From Puniceicoccus vermicola (lineage in GTDB: Bacteria > Verrucomicrobiota > Verrucomicrobiia > Opitutales > Puniceicoccaceae), in the NCBI RefSeq assembly GCF_014230055.1, contig NZ_JACHVA010000107.1, positions 1 to 32,808 on the forward strand: a stretch of DNA of 32,808 nucleotides, read 5' to 3'. Positions 17,442-26,400 of this stretch are shown here, piece after piece. Position numbers and translations under genes: made by a program. Under the pieces are notes generated by a model. It saw only the letters and a program-made list of their open reading frames with translations, was not told where the DNA came from and did no database searches. Numbering within the stretch: position 1 is the stretch's first letter; the number at the start of each line of letters is the position of its first letter.

Positions 17442-18692
17442 ATGAGACTGACCTATATCTGCCTCCGCGTCTCTCTTGTCTCCCTTTTCATTCCCCGGTC
17501 CACAATCAAGGCGGCCGACCGCATATTTGATGGAGAGGCAGGTGCGCCTTACAATTGGACAGACGAAGTAAACTGGGATGGTAACACCGCCATTGCCGAT
17601 GGAGACAATCTCAGCTTCGGCACATTGATACAAAGCATATCTATGACGAACGATACCGTCGGGCTTTCGCTCGGGTCGCTTACGTTTAACGGAGGAGCCA
17701 ATGCAATTCTAAATGCTGTCGGTGAAGACAACAACGCACTTTCTTTCAGCGGCGGGATATTCCTGGTGAGTAGTGGGAATACCACCATTGAATCCAGTCT
17801 CATTTTGACCGCTGACCAAACTTTTTCCAATACGCTGGCAAACGATAGAGTTCTGACCTTCGGACCGTTGAATGCGAATGCAGCCAATATTTCGATGGGA
17901 GTCTACAATCTGGAGCTTCATTCGACCAGTTCTGGTGCCGGTGCTGCCGATATTCGTTTTGGTTTTGGCGGAGCTCTGACGGGTTCGGGCGATATCACTA
18001 AGACTGGGGCTGGCAGGGCTACGTTTCGGGGGGACGGATCGGGGTTTTCTGGAGATATTTTTGTGAACGAGGGCGCGTTGATTGCACAGAGTCAACTCGG
18101 CAGTGCTTTGGGCAACACGACTGGGAGCACGACCGTGGCATCTGGTGCCACTCTCGTGTTTGAGAATAATCCCAGTAATGGCGAGCAAATCACTGTGGGT
18201 GGGCAGGGTGCGGATTGCAGCGCCTTCGCTCCCAACCAGCGCGGTGCCATCGCTTTCACCGGCACCCTCACCAGCCAAACCACGGTTTTCACTTTATCCT
18301 CGGACACCACCATCGGATTCAAGGACGCCAACAGGAAGGTTAGCCTGACTGGAGGCATCGACGAATCCACGGGCGGCAGCGGTCTCGAAAAAGTGGGATA
18401 CTGGGCGGATCCGAACGCCGGGTTCCTCGTCCTCACCGAAACCGATAGCACCTACACCGGCACCACCACGGTTAAAGGCGGCGGCCTGGTGACGCGACAG
18501 TGGAAGTACGCTGTTTACGAAGATGGGGCGGAACTGCTCTTCAATCTGGAGCGTGATCCATACGAGATGAATAATCTGGCCGACGATCCGGATTACGTAG
18601 AGCGAAAGTGTGGACTGCGTCGGCAGTTGCGTGACGAATGCATCCGAACGGATGTTGGCACTTGGCCGTTTCTATTGGCGCGGATGGCTTAA
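17442..18692 (+). CDS. Chimera: autotransporter-associated beta-strand-repeat protein fused to sulfatase C-terminus
   Basis: The 416-residue frame has a signal peptide (likely KAA|D after residue 25). About 320 residues follow of the G/T/N/S-rich repeat type called autotransporter-associated beta-strand repeat (LTGSGDITKTGAGRATFRG, SDTTIGFKD, TYTGTTTVKGGG). At about residue 348 (base 18483-18491) the character changes abruptly. The last 68 residues, TRQWKYAVYEDGAELLFNL then RDPYEMNNLADDP, are the C-terminal end of an S1 sulfatase. The intact sulfatase at 6020-7411 has the matching LLYDNQIDPYQMNNL. The normal C terminus of the repeat protein is gone. The frame stays open across the junction, so a chimeric protein may be made, but it has no sulfatase active site. 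ATG 17442 is chosen over TTG 17379 because it places the signal peptide at the N terminus. Confidence 0.8.
   Translation: MRLTYICLRVSLVSLFIPRSTIKAADRIFDGEAGAPYNWTDEVNWDGNTAIADGDNLSFGTLIQSISMTNDTVGLSLGSLTFNGGANAILNAVGEDNNALSFSGGIFLVSSGNTTIESSLILTADQTFSNTLANDRVLTFGPLNANAANISMGVYNLELHSTSSGAGAADIRFGFGGALTGSGDITKTGAGRATFRGDGSGFSGDIFVNEGALIAQSQLGSALGNTTGSTTVASGATLVFENNPSNGEQITVGGQGADCSAFAPNQRGAIAFTGTLTSQTTVFTLSSDTTIGFKDANRKVSLTGGIDESTGGSGLEKVGYWADPNAGFLVLTETDSTYTGTTTVKGGGLVTRQWKYAVYEDGAELLFNLERDPYEMNNLADDPDYVERKCGLRRQLRDECIRTDVGTWPFLLARMA
18486..18692 (+). pseudogene. Sulfatase 3' fragment inside the chimeric gene
   Basis: This segment encodes only the C-terminal strand and helix of an S1 sulfatase (WKYAVYEDG, NLERDPYEMNNL, LRRQLRDECIRTDVG). 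The formylglycine site and the whole catalytic domain are absent. It is read in its native frame as the tail of the repeat protein. It differs clearly from the sulfatase at 6020-7411, so it comes from another sulfatase gene that is no longer present here. Confidence 0.78.
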
Positions 18693-18704
18693 TAGGTGTA
18701 TAAT
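18675..18704 (+). promoter_or_regulatory. Possible sigma70-type promoter for the Verru_Chthon A-like gene
   Basis: TTGGCG (18675-18680) and a perfect TATAAT (18699-18704) are 18 bases apart, in the last bases of the chimeric gene and about 70 bases before the next start. Spacing and the -10 hexamer are good, the -35 is weak. It is the best promoter match I noticed in the window by eye. Confidence 0.35.
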
Positions 18705-18712
18705 ATGGGAGG

Positions 18713-18724
18713 TATCCATGGATA
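18713..18724. repeat. 12-base perfect palindrome TATCCATGGATA
   Basis: This perfect dyad lies just downstream of the possible promoter, about where transcription would start, and 49 bases before the Verru_Chthon A-like start. It could be an operator or chance. It does not fit the GTAAnGnTTAC pattern. Confidence 0.35.
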
Positions 18725-18773
18725 GATCTGTAAGAACTCTCGAGCTGAAAATTCAGTTTTGGAAGCCGGGTTT

Positions 18774-21700
18774 ATGTTGAAAAAATCTGAGTGTCGTCGG
18801 CCCAGGCATAAGCGCGGATTTGCCCTCATCATCGCTCTTGCCCTTATGGCTTTTATGCTGCTCCTACTGCTCGCTTTGGGAGGGATGTTGAGGGTCGAAT
18901 CATCCACGCTGCAGCGAGATCAGGAGAAGTTACTGGCTCGGGCGAATACCCAATTGGGTTTGGCGCTCGCCGTAGGAGATCTCCAACGATTGGCCGGCCC
19001 GGACCAGCGAATTACGGCCCCGGCCGATCTGGTTGCTGACATCGATTCCGAGGGGGTCGCAACATCCTCTCCGAATGGGATCAATGTTCAGCCCGGGACG
19101 CGCTATTGGACCGGTGTCTGGGGAAACCGGAATCCGGATATCAGCTATGCCTTAACTCCGGATCAGATCGATGCCGATGACACCGAGCCAGCTCTTTTGA
19201 ACTGGTTGGTGAGTGGAAACGAGTCGACCCGTTATGAGCAGTTGCTCGGAGGGGGCGTCGTTCCCGATACTGCCAGTCGTTTTTCTCCGGCCACGACCGT
19301 TCAGGGTTTTGGAGCGAGCAGTGATGCGTTCTCCCGACCTGGCTTCTCATCGGGAAGTGGGGTAGTGGAGGGCGTCGTACTCGTTGGATCCAATACCGTT
19401 TCGAGCGGGAGTCCCGCGCATGCTCAGGAAAGCTTTGATCGGGGAAATTACGTGGTGGCTCCTCTGGTTGATTTGGAAGCCGACGGTCAGGTGAGAGGCC
19501 GCTACGCATGGTGGGTGGGAGACGAGGGCGTCAAGGCCCGCATCGACCTACAGAACGGCTATCAACTGACTGGGGAATCCAACGATCAGATTAACAGTTT
19601 CATCACTTCCCAGCGCTCCGGGGTTGAATTCATGGATCAGGATATTGCCGGCACCGCGCAGCTCACTGGCTACGCCCCCGAGTCCCCCTTACTCGGTAAG
19701 GTTCTCACCCAGGACCAACTCCCCCTGGTGGGGGCGGACGCGGCCGCACAGGCCAACCTCGCCGCCGGACTGCCAAACCGCTTCCACGACATCACCACCT
19801 ATTCCTACGGCATCCTGTCCGACACCTATGCCGGTGGCTTGAAAAAGGACCTCACTGCCGACCTCGCCGACACCTCCACCAACTTCGACTACCGACCGGC
19901 GGACAGTGACCCGGTATTTCCCCCGGTCAACCCCGGCGAACAAAATCTTCCTACCTGGGGGCAGCTCCGCGCCTGGGCCCGCACGAACCCCGACCCGGAT
20001 TCCGATGTCGTCGACACTAGCACTGTGCAGGCGCACACCGCCGGCATTGCCCCGGTCATCCAGTTCGCGGCGGTGGGTATGAATTATATGCTCAGCGAAG
20101 ACAACGGCAGCGGCGACCGCGAGGTCACCTTTGCCCTGTACCCGATGGTAGTGCTTTTCAACCCCTATTCCTATCCCATCAAGGCCGCCGACTATGATGT
20201 GGGGATCCGCTTCGGGAAATACAGCGGCGCAACCGATGCCCGCAACACCTTCCAGATCCGAGTCAAGGATATCGACATCGCCACCTACGACCCCGACGAA
20301 GACGAAGACCGTAATGACAGTTACGACACGGTGGGCTACATCGACCTGAATGCCATGCGCATCTACCCGGACTCGGAAGCCTCCCAGTCGCAACCCGATA
20401 CGTTCCTGAGGCTTCGGATCAGCGCAGAGGATCAACACGGAACGGAACAGGACATTCTACCTGGGCAGCGCTTTGCCTACATGCTGACCTCCTTCGCGGT
20501 GAACGAATACAGCCATGCCAATCCACCCGAACTTCACCGGGTCGACAGCATCCAGGATGAGATCACCAACTACTTCACACTCCCCCCCCGGAATTTTCCC
20601 GGAGTGTTCGCCGACCCGAACGACCACATCATACTCTACGGAAATGAAGGAGCCGCCAACAATCCCCACAACAATCCCACCAGTCTGAGATACATGGAAT
20701 CCTCGATTACCCTCGCTGATGCAGGGGACCTGTCCTCCACCGACTGGGCCACCAACTTCCCCCGGTTCCGCAGCGCCGCATATAATATTATGACCATGGT
20801 CGTTCAGGGGGTCAAATACCAGAGGTTTTGCGTGAATGAGGCGGAATCCATCCCCCAGTCCATTTATGACCGGGTGATGGATGAATCACCCCAGGCCAAA
20901 ACCGCCTGGAGGTACGCGGCGTTGAACGAAAAAGGTGGCTATTGGGCCAAATCCCCCCTGGCCGGGCAGGCCTGGGGCAAAACAATCCGTTACCTCGCGG
21001 ACGCCAACCTGCGTGCTCCCCACATTATGGGAACTGCGTACGAAAACGACAATGCCCTAAGTCTTGGCGATTCAGGTCCGCGGTATGCCGCGAGGCCCTT
21101 CGGAGCCGTAATTAGTGGCGGAAGGCCCGAGGTTAACAGTCCCCCATACCCCGGTATTTTGTTAGACAGTCCCCATTACAGTTTTGGCTTTCAAAACCCG
21201 GGCTCCATGAAGAATCTGCGCGCTGTTCTCTTTGATCTGCTCCCCTCGCCCGACCGCCTGTTATCCCTGGGACAGCTCCAGCATGTTCCCTGGGCGCGTT
21301 ACAGTTTCCACGGCATCAATCCCTTCGCGAATTCCTATGCTCCGTTGCGGATCGCCCGGGACAGCACCTATCGGGAAAATGGGGTTCGTCGCCCCGGAGA
21401 TTTGGTCACCAACGGGGTCATCACCCCCGCGAGCGATCCGTTTTACGACCTACCCTGGTTGTTGAACCGGGCCATGTGGGATCGCTATTTTGTCTCCGGG
21501 ATTCCAGCTGCCCTGAATACCGTCCGGGACGTCCTGCCCAATTCCAGAATGACCGTGGTATACGAGGACACCACACCAGAGGAGGTGCGCTATTCCGGTT
21601 CCGGCAACAACCAGGCTTACGACAAGGCCTCCGCCAACTTGATGGTGCAGGGGGCCTTTAATATCAACTCGACCTCCGAGCAGGCTTGGCGTGCGATTCT

Positions 21701-22565
21701 GGCTGGCCCCAGCGGGTTGCCCCAGAATAGTGACTATGCCGAATCCGACGATAACGTCGAAACCTCGATCCCATATCCCCGGTTCAGCAGGAACCTGACT
21801 GCACTGGCCGTGGACGATGGCCCCTACAGCGGATTCACCAGCACCATGACCTTACCAAGCGAAGGGGGGGGCGATATCCGGGCCATGATACAAATGGCCA
21901 ACCGAGGGCTGTACCTCAACACGCCAGACCTTCCCGGGAACAGCTCCCCGCAGGCCGTCGTGAATGAACTCGCCCGCTCCATTGTCAATGAGATTCGTCT
22001 CCGGGGCCCATTCCTTTCCCTCGCTGATTTCGTCAACCGCCCCCTCTCTGATCCGAGTGAACCCGCCGGAATCAAGGGCACTCTCCAGGCCGGACTCGAC
22101 AACATGGATCCCGCAGTGGCCCAGGTGAACCCCGACTTCCTGATCGACGAATTGGGCGGCAAGGTCACGTCCTTCGATTCGTCGAGCTACTATGCCGCCG
22201 ACTACCTATGGGACAGTGATCATTTCATGGGTGGAACTGAAACGGGACGGGGAGAGATCAGTAAAGCCCCTTGGGCCATGAGCCCCCTCCAATTAACGCA
22301 GGCGGATCTCCTGTCTTCGCTTGGCCCTCTGTTGAGCGCCCGGTCCGATACCTTCACCATCCGCACCTACGGGGAGAAACAAAATCCGGCTACCGGCGTA
22401 GTCGAAGGCCGGGCGTGGTGCGAGGCCGTGGTTCAGCGCATGCCGGGATACATCGGTAATGAGCCCTCCGAGGCTCCTATATCCTCGCTGGGGCCACTCA
22501 GCGCCTCATTCGGACGCCGGTTCGAGATCATCTCTTTCCGCTATCTCAACCCCTCGGAGATCTGA
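18774..22565 (+). CDS. Verru_Chthon cassette protein A-like, GspK-like giant pseudopilin
   Basis: This 1263-residue protein begins with a basic leader and a type IV pilin-like helix, RGFALIIALALMAFMLLLLL, with probable prepilin peptidase cleavage between Gly15 and Phe16. The +5 residue is Ile20, not Glu; GspK-type minor pseudopilins also lack Glu5. GAFNINST (960-967) resembles the GspK NxNTA element and RGPFLSLADFVNRPL its downstream domain. The length and C-terminal motifs (RAWCEAVVQR, FGRRFEIISFRYLNPSEI) fit Verru_Chthon cassette protein A. ATG 18774 is chosen because GGAAG lies at 18761-18765 and it leaves a normal leader. Cassette partners B, C and D are not in the window. Codon use shifts from mixed to strongly C-ending near 19620. 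The role, perhaps in protein export or surface assembly, is inferred. Confidence 0.85.
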   Translation: MLKKSECRRPRHKRGFALIIALALMAFMLLLLLALGGMLRVESSTLQRDQEKLLARANTQLGLALAVGDLQRLAGPDQRITAPADLVADIDSEGVATSSPNGINVQPGTRYWTGVWGNRNPDISYALTPDQIDADDTEPALLNWLVSGNESTRYEQLLGGGVVPDTASRFSPATTVQGFGASSDAFSRPGFSSGSGVVEGVVLVGSNTVSSGSPAHAQESFDRGNYVVAPLVDLEADGQVRGRYAWWVGDEGVKARIDLQNGYQLTGESNDQINSFITSQRSGVEFMDQDIAGTAQLTGYAPESPLLGKVLTQDQLPLVGADAAAQANLAAGLPNRFHDITTYSYGILSDTYAGGLKKDLTADLADTSTNFDYRPADSDPVFPPVNPGEQNLPTWGQLRAWARTNPDPDSDVVDTSTVQAHTAGIAPVIQFAAVGMNYMLSEDNGSGDREVTFALYPMVVLFNPYSYPIKAADYDVGIRFGKYSGATDARNTFQIRVKDIDIATYDPDEDEDRNDSYDTVGYIDLNAMRIYPDSEASQSQPDTFLRLRISAEDQHGTEQDILPGQRFAYMLTSFAVNEYSHANPPELHRVDSIQDEITNYFTLPPRNFPGVFADPNDHIILYGNEGAANNPHNNPTSLRYMESSITLADAGDLSSTDWATNFPRFRSAAYNIMTMVVQGVKYQRFCVNEAESIPQSIYDRVMDESPQAKTAWRYAALNEKGGYWAKSPLAGQAWGKTIRYLADANLRAPHIMGTAYENDNALSLGDSGPRYAARPFGAVISGGRPEVNSPPYPGILLDSPHYSFGFQNPGSMKNLRAVLFDLLPSPDRLLSLGQLQHVPWARYSFHGINPFANSYAPLRIARDSTYRENGVRRPGDLVTNGVITPASDPFYDLPWLLNRAMWDRYFVSGIPAALNTVRDVLPNSRMTVVYEDTTPEEVRYSGSGNNQAYDKASANLMVQGAFNINSTSEQAWRAILAGPSGLPQNSDYAESDDNVETSIPYPRFSRNLTALAVDDGPYSGFTSTMTLPSEGGGDIRAMIQMANRGLYLNTPDLPGNSSPQAVVNELARSIVNEIRLRGPFLSLADFVNRPLSDPSEPAGIKGTLQAGLDNMDPAVAQVNPDFLIDELGGKVTSFDSSSYYAADYLWDSDHFMGGTETGRGEISKAPWAMSPLQLTQADLLSSLGPLLSARSDTFTIRTYGEKQNPATGVVEGRAWCEAVVQRMPGYIGNEPSEAPISSLGPLSASFGRRFEIISFRYLNPSEI

Positions 22566-22566
22566 T

Positions 22567-23325
22567 ATGACTCCAAGTACACCCTCTCATTTCCTCAAGG
22601 CACTTGCCATCGGTATGTTCGCCTTTTGTCTATCCCAGCAAAGTTCTGCTGTCGGTTCGGCGACTCCTCAAGAGGACCCGCCCCCCACGTTTCAGATTAT
22701 GTCTATCGTGGGCAGCTATACCGGGCTGTACTACCAGACCGGATCCGACACTTCGTCGGTCAGGTCGATCCGCGTCGGCCGCGGCTTGTCCCGGCCCTTG
22801 GCCATCCCTCCCAACGGGGAACTCGTACTGTTCCGCAAAATCCCTCCGCCTCCCGACGCGCCGGAGGGAACGCCGCCGATCCGGGTGCCCGTACTCAGCG
22901 CCGAGCTCGAAGGGGATTCCCCGGGATACATAGTGGTGGCACGGCCTCTTGAACCGAAAGAGGCCGACACTCGGTTTTCTTCTGTGGTGGTGCCACTTCC
23001 GGACGATTTTGGAGCGGGTACCTGCCTGATCGCCAACCTCAGCTCCTTTCCCAATGTCGCTGCCTCCTTCCATGATGACATTTACAAGATCGCGGCCGGA
23101 ACCACCCAACTGGTTTCCATTAGGTCGGGCCACAACATGGTCCGTACCGCAGTGCGCGTAAGTGACGACTGGAAGTTGGCCGGCAGCGACACATGGCGAC
23201 TGAACGAGACCCTTCGTGGATACTTTCTGATCCTGCCCTACATGGAAGATCCGGATTACCCCCCACCATTGGATCCCCCGCCTGTATTGACGCGCATCCA
23301 TTTCCAAAAAGCTCCATCGCCATGA
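22567..23325 (+). CDS. Small secreted partner protein, second copy
   Basis: The start lies immediately after the TGA of the pseudopilin-like gene, with GGAG at 22556-22559 seven bases upstream, indicating translational coupling. The 252-residue protein has a signal peptide (hydrophobic 9-22, likely cleavage SSA|V after residue 28). It is rich in proline and beta-strand-like segments and is not a known named domain. It resembles the product of 1254-1910 in order of segments (SRPLAIPPNGELVLFRKIP, CLIANLSSFPNVAAS, RGYFLILPYMED) and in genomic position. The C-terminal part is longer and proline-rich (DYPPPLDPPP). An upstream in-frame start at 22459 would overlap the pseudopilin gene by 107 bases and is rejected. 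A helper or substrate of the pseudopilin-like protein is a reasonable guess. Confidence 0.8.
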   Translation: MTPSTPSHFLKALAIGMFAFCLSQQSSAVGSATPQEDPPPTFQIMSIVGSYTGLYYQTGSDTSSVRSIRVGRGLSRPLAIPPNGELVLFRKIPPPPDAPEGTPPIRVPVLSAELEGDSPGYIVVARPLEPKEADTRFSSVVVPLPDDFGAGTCLIANLSSFPNVAASFHDDIYKIAAGTTQLVSIRSGHNMVRTAVRVSDDWKLAGSDTWRLNETLRGYFLILPYMEDPDYPPPLDPPPVLTRIHFQKAPSP

Positions 23326-23416
23326 TGGCCGTTTCATCGGGCAGAGACGCCAACTTTAATAGAGATTAATAACAGTAGTAATGAGGTATTCACCTTTTTT
23401 GATAAGAGAGAAACAT

Positions 23417-26400
23417 ATGAAAAAACGTATTGGAATGTATAGAATAGTGGCCTTTATCTGTTTGGCACTGATGGTTTCCACTGCTTCCGGCCGAGGGCGT
23501 AACAAGCAACTTTATGCGGTTCCTGCTCAAGGCAAGATAACCATTGATGGCAAGCTTGATGACTGGGACCTTTCCGGTCAGATTCTCTCTTACGTCGTGC
23601 CGGAAACGCAGGACATGCAGTCGGCCCGTACGGCTATGATGTACGACGACGAAGCACTCTACATCAGCGGCATTGTACGCGATACAAGCCCCATGATGAA
23701 CCGTCATGACCCCAATACGAATCCAGAGAAAGCCTGGGACGCCGACGTATGTCAGCTCTTTTTCAGTCTCGATCCGGATGAAGATCTCCCCCTGAAATAT
23801 AGCCAGTTCAAGAGACAGCATGACCAGTCCCCGGTCGGTTCCTTGATGATGTGGTATTTCACGGATCGCAAGGAAGCTTGCCTTGCCATGTTCCAGGGCA
23901 TGAAGTTTAACAAGCCTCTTCGACCTGACCTGCGGGAAAACGGCGTCATACCCCATGAGTATTACAGTGGGGCCTACAGGGAGCAGGAAGATGGCGGCGG
24001 CTATACATTCGAGTATCGTATTCCCTGGGAAACGTTCAATTTGAAGCGTGTTCCCAAGGCCGATGATATTCTCGCCATGAGCATGGCCGTCTTCTGGAGC
24101 CGTCCGGATGGGCTCAAGACGGCTGGGGGGGCCGCTTGGGCATATGACGTAATGAGTGGCCCGGGATTTTCTTTCCAGAGCAGTGCTGTCTGGGGCAAGC
24201 TGGTCTTCTGGCCGGAAAACAATATCGACGAGAGTATGATAACCGCCGGTATGCCTCCGGAGAAACCTCTCCCTTTGAAATTCAGTTATGATGTGCCGGA
24301 GGACAGTGAGATTTCGGTGCAGCTCTATAGCGAAGAGGGCGAGATTGTCCGCATGCTGGTGCCGCAGCAATATCGTCGGGCTGGAAAAAATACCGAGATG
24401 TGGGACGGTCTTGATGATCAGGGACTTCCGCTCCCCGCTGGCAAGTATATATGGAAAGGTATCTATCACGAACCGATAAAAGCCGAGTGGCGTCTGTCGG
24501 TAAATAACAGCGGTACTCCTCCATACCCCACGGATGATAACAAAGGGGGCTGGGGTGGTGACCATGGCCGACCGAGTACGGTCTGTTCAACTCCTGACGG
24601 AATGCTTCTGGCCTGGAGTGCATGCGAATATGGCTGGGGCATTATCCGCGTTGATCTTGACGGCAAGAAGATGTGGGGCTCCAAGCACAGCGCGACTTAC
24701 GTTTCTGCAGATGACAAGCACATCTTTCTGGCCGGGGGGCATGGATTTAACAGCGATCCGAGCGTGCAGATTCTGGATCTCAAGGATTCACGACCCATGA
24801 GTCTGGAGAATGGCAAGCCCACCTTTATTGCACCAGAAGGGGGCACTGATGAGACGAATGAAGTCACCGGTCTTGATTGCGCCAACGGCAAGCTCTATGT
24901 TTCTTATGCTCAACGAAATCTTATCGGTGTCTTTGACATCAGGGATGGCAGTATCAGTAAAACCCTGGCAGTTCCTTCCCCGGAGCGCTTGGCCGTAGCC
25001 AAAGATGGTACGGTGCTGGTCATCAGCGAAGGCAAGATCGTCGCCATAAAAGAAGGGAAGTCTGTTGACTTGATTACAACGAATCTTGATTCGCCCAGCG
25101 GTGTTGATGTTGCGGAAGACGGTACCATCTATGTCGCGAACAGAGGTGAACTGCAGAATATCAGCGTCTTTGATCCTTCCGGTAAGTATCTGAAGAGCAT
25201 CGGCAAGGATGGCGGTCGCCCTGCCAAGGGTCGCTACGATCGTTCCGGTATGTATATGTCTGGTGGTATGGAGCTCGACAGCGAGGGACGCTTGTGGGTT
25301 GCCGAAACGACCGATGGCCCCAAGCGGATAAGTGTATGGGATACCGAGAGCGGTGAAAATGTAGACGAGTTCTTTGGTGCCTCTGCTTACTTTGGTTATG
25401 GTTACATCGATCCAGACCAGCCAGACATGATGTTTGCTCACTATGTCCTCTGGAAGCTCGATTGGGAGAATCTCAAAGGCTATCCCTACACCACGATCTG
25501 GCGCAAGACAGAGCCTACCATGATGGTGCCACCCGGACCCTCCGGGTATTCCAGTGTCACCAGATTTATTACTGCTGAGAATGGCCGTCAATACGCCTGG
25601 GGCACAAACCGTCCGTTTTCCGTTTTGAGCTACCGCGATGGGGATCTATTCAAACCCTGCGCCGCTTTCTTTTCTATTAAACGCGAGAAAGGGCAGGAGG
25701 AATATCAGGGGACTGAGATTCCCTTTATTGATAGTGATGCGGAAACCTATCCCAACGGTTCTTATTTCTGGCAGGATAAGAATAATGATCAATGCCTACA
25801 ACCTGACGAAGTGTTGCCATTTCCCGGTAAGTTCAATCACACAAAGTTTGCCTGGTTGCAGAAGGATCTCGGTCTCTGGTTGGGCAATAATACCTTTGTT
25901 ATGCCCACGGAAATCACCGAGACGGGTCAGCCTGTCTATGACGTGCTAAAGGCTCAGGAGACTGTTTTCTCTGGCAACGTGCAAGGTGGCAATGTGCGCC
26001 ATGGTTACTTTGCCCGCGATGAGGAAGGCAACCTTTACTCCTTCAACCGTGGTATGCTGGGCAAGTGGAATCCTGACGGTAAGAGAGAATGGTATTATGA
26101 CGATATTGTTAATTGGCATAAGGCATTGAATATGCCGATTACCGGCCCTGGCCGTTTGTGGGGTATGTCCGGTATTATGGGCGGAGTGAGCGATAGGTAT
26201 TTTGGTACCATGACCTATTTCGGCCCCAACCATATCTTCCGGGATGATGGCATGTATGTCGCCGCTGTTCTAAAGGATGGACGGGTCGGAGGACGCGCCG
26301 ACAAGAAGGGAACTCAGGAAGGTCAGCCAGAGGGGCAAAATGGTCAGTTCGTTATGCTCAATATTGATGGCGAAGATCGATTTTTCATCATTCATGGTGG

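Noticed and set aside
23375-23390. GTAATGAGGTATTCAC near the propeller gene start as a further operator
   Set aside because: The arms do not fit GTAA-N-G-N-TTAC and the spacing differs.
23390-24565. 391-codon open frame on the minus strand
   Set aside because: It is antisense to the CBM9-like/propeller gene, whose frame shows signal peptide and domains; the antisense product resembles nothing.
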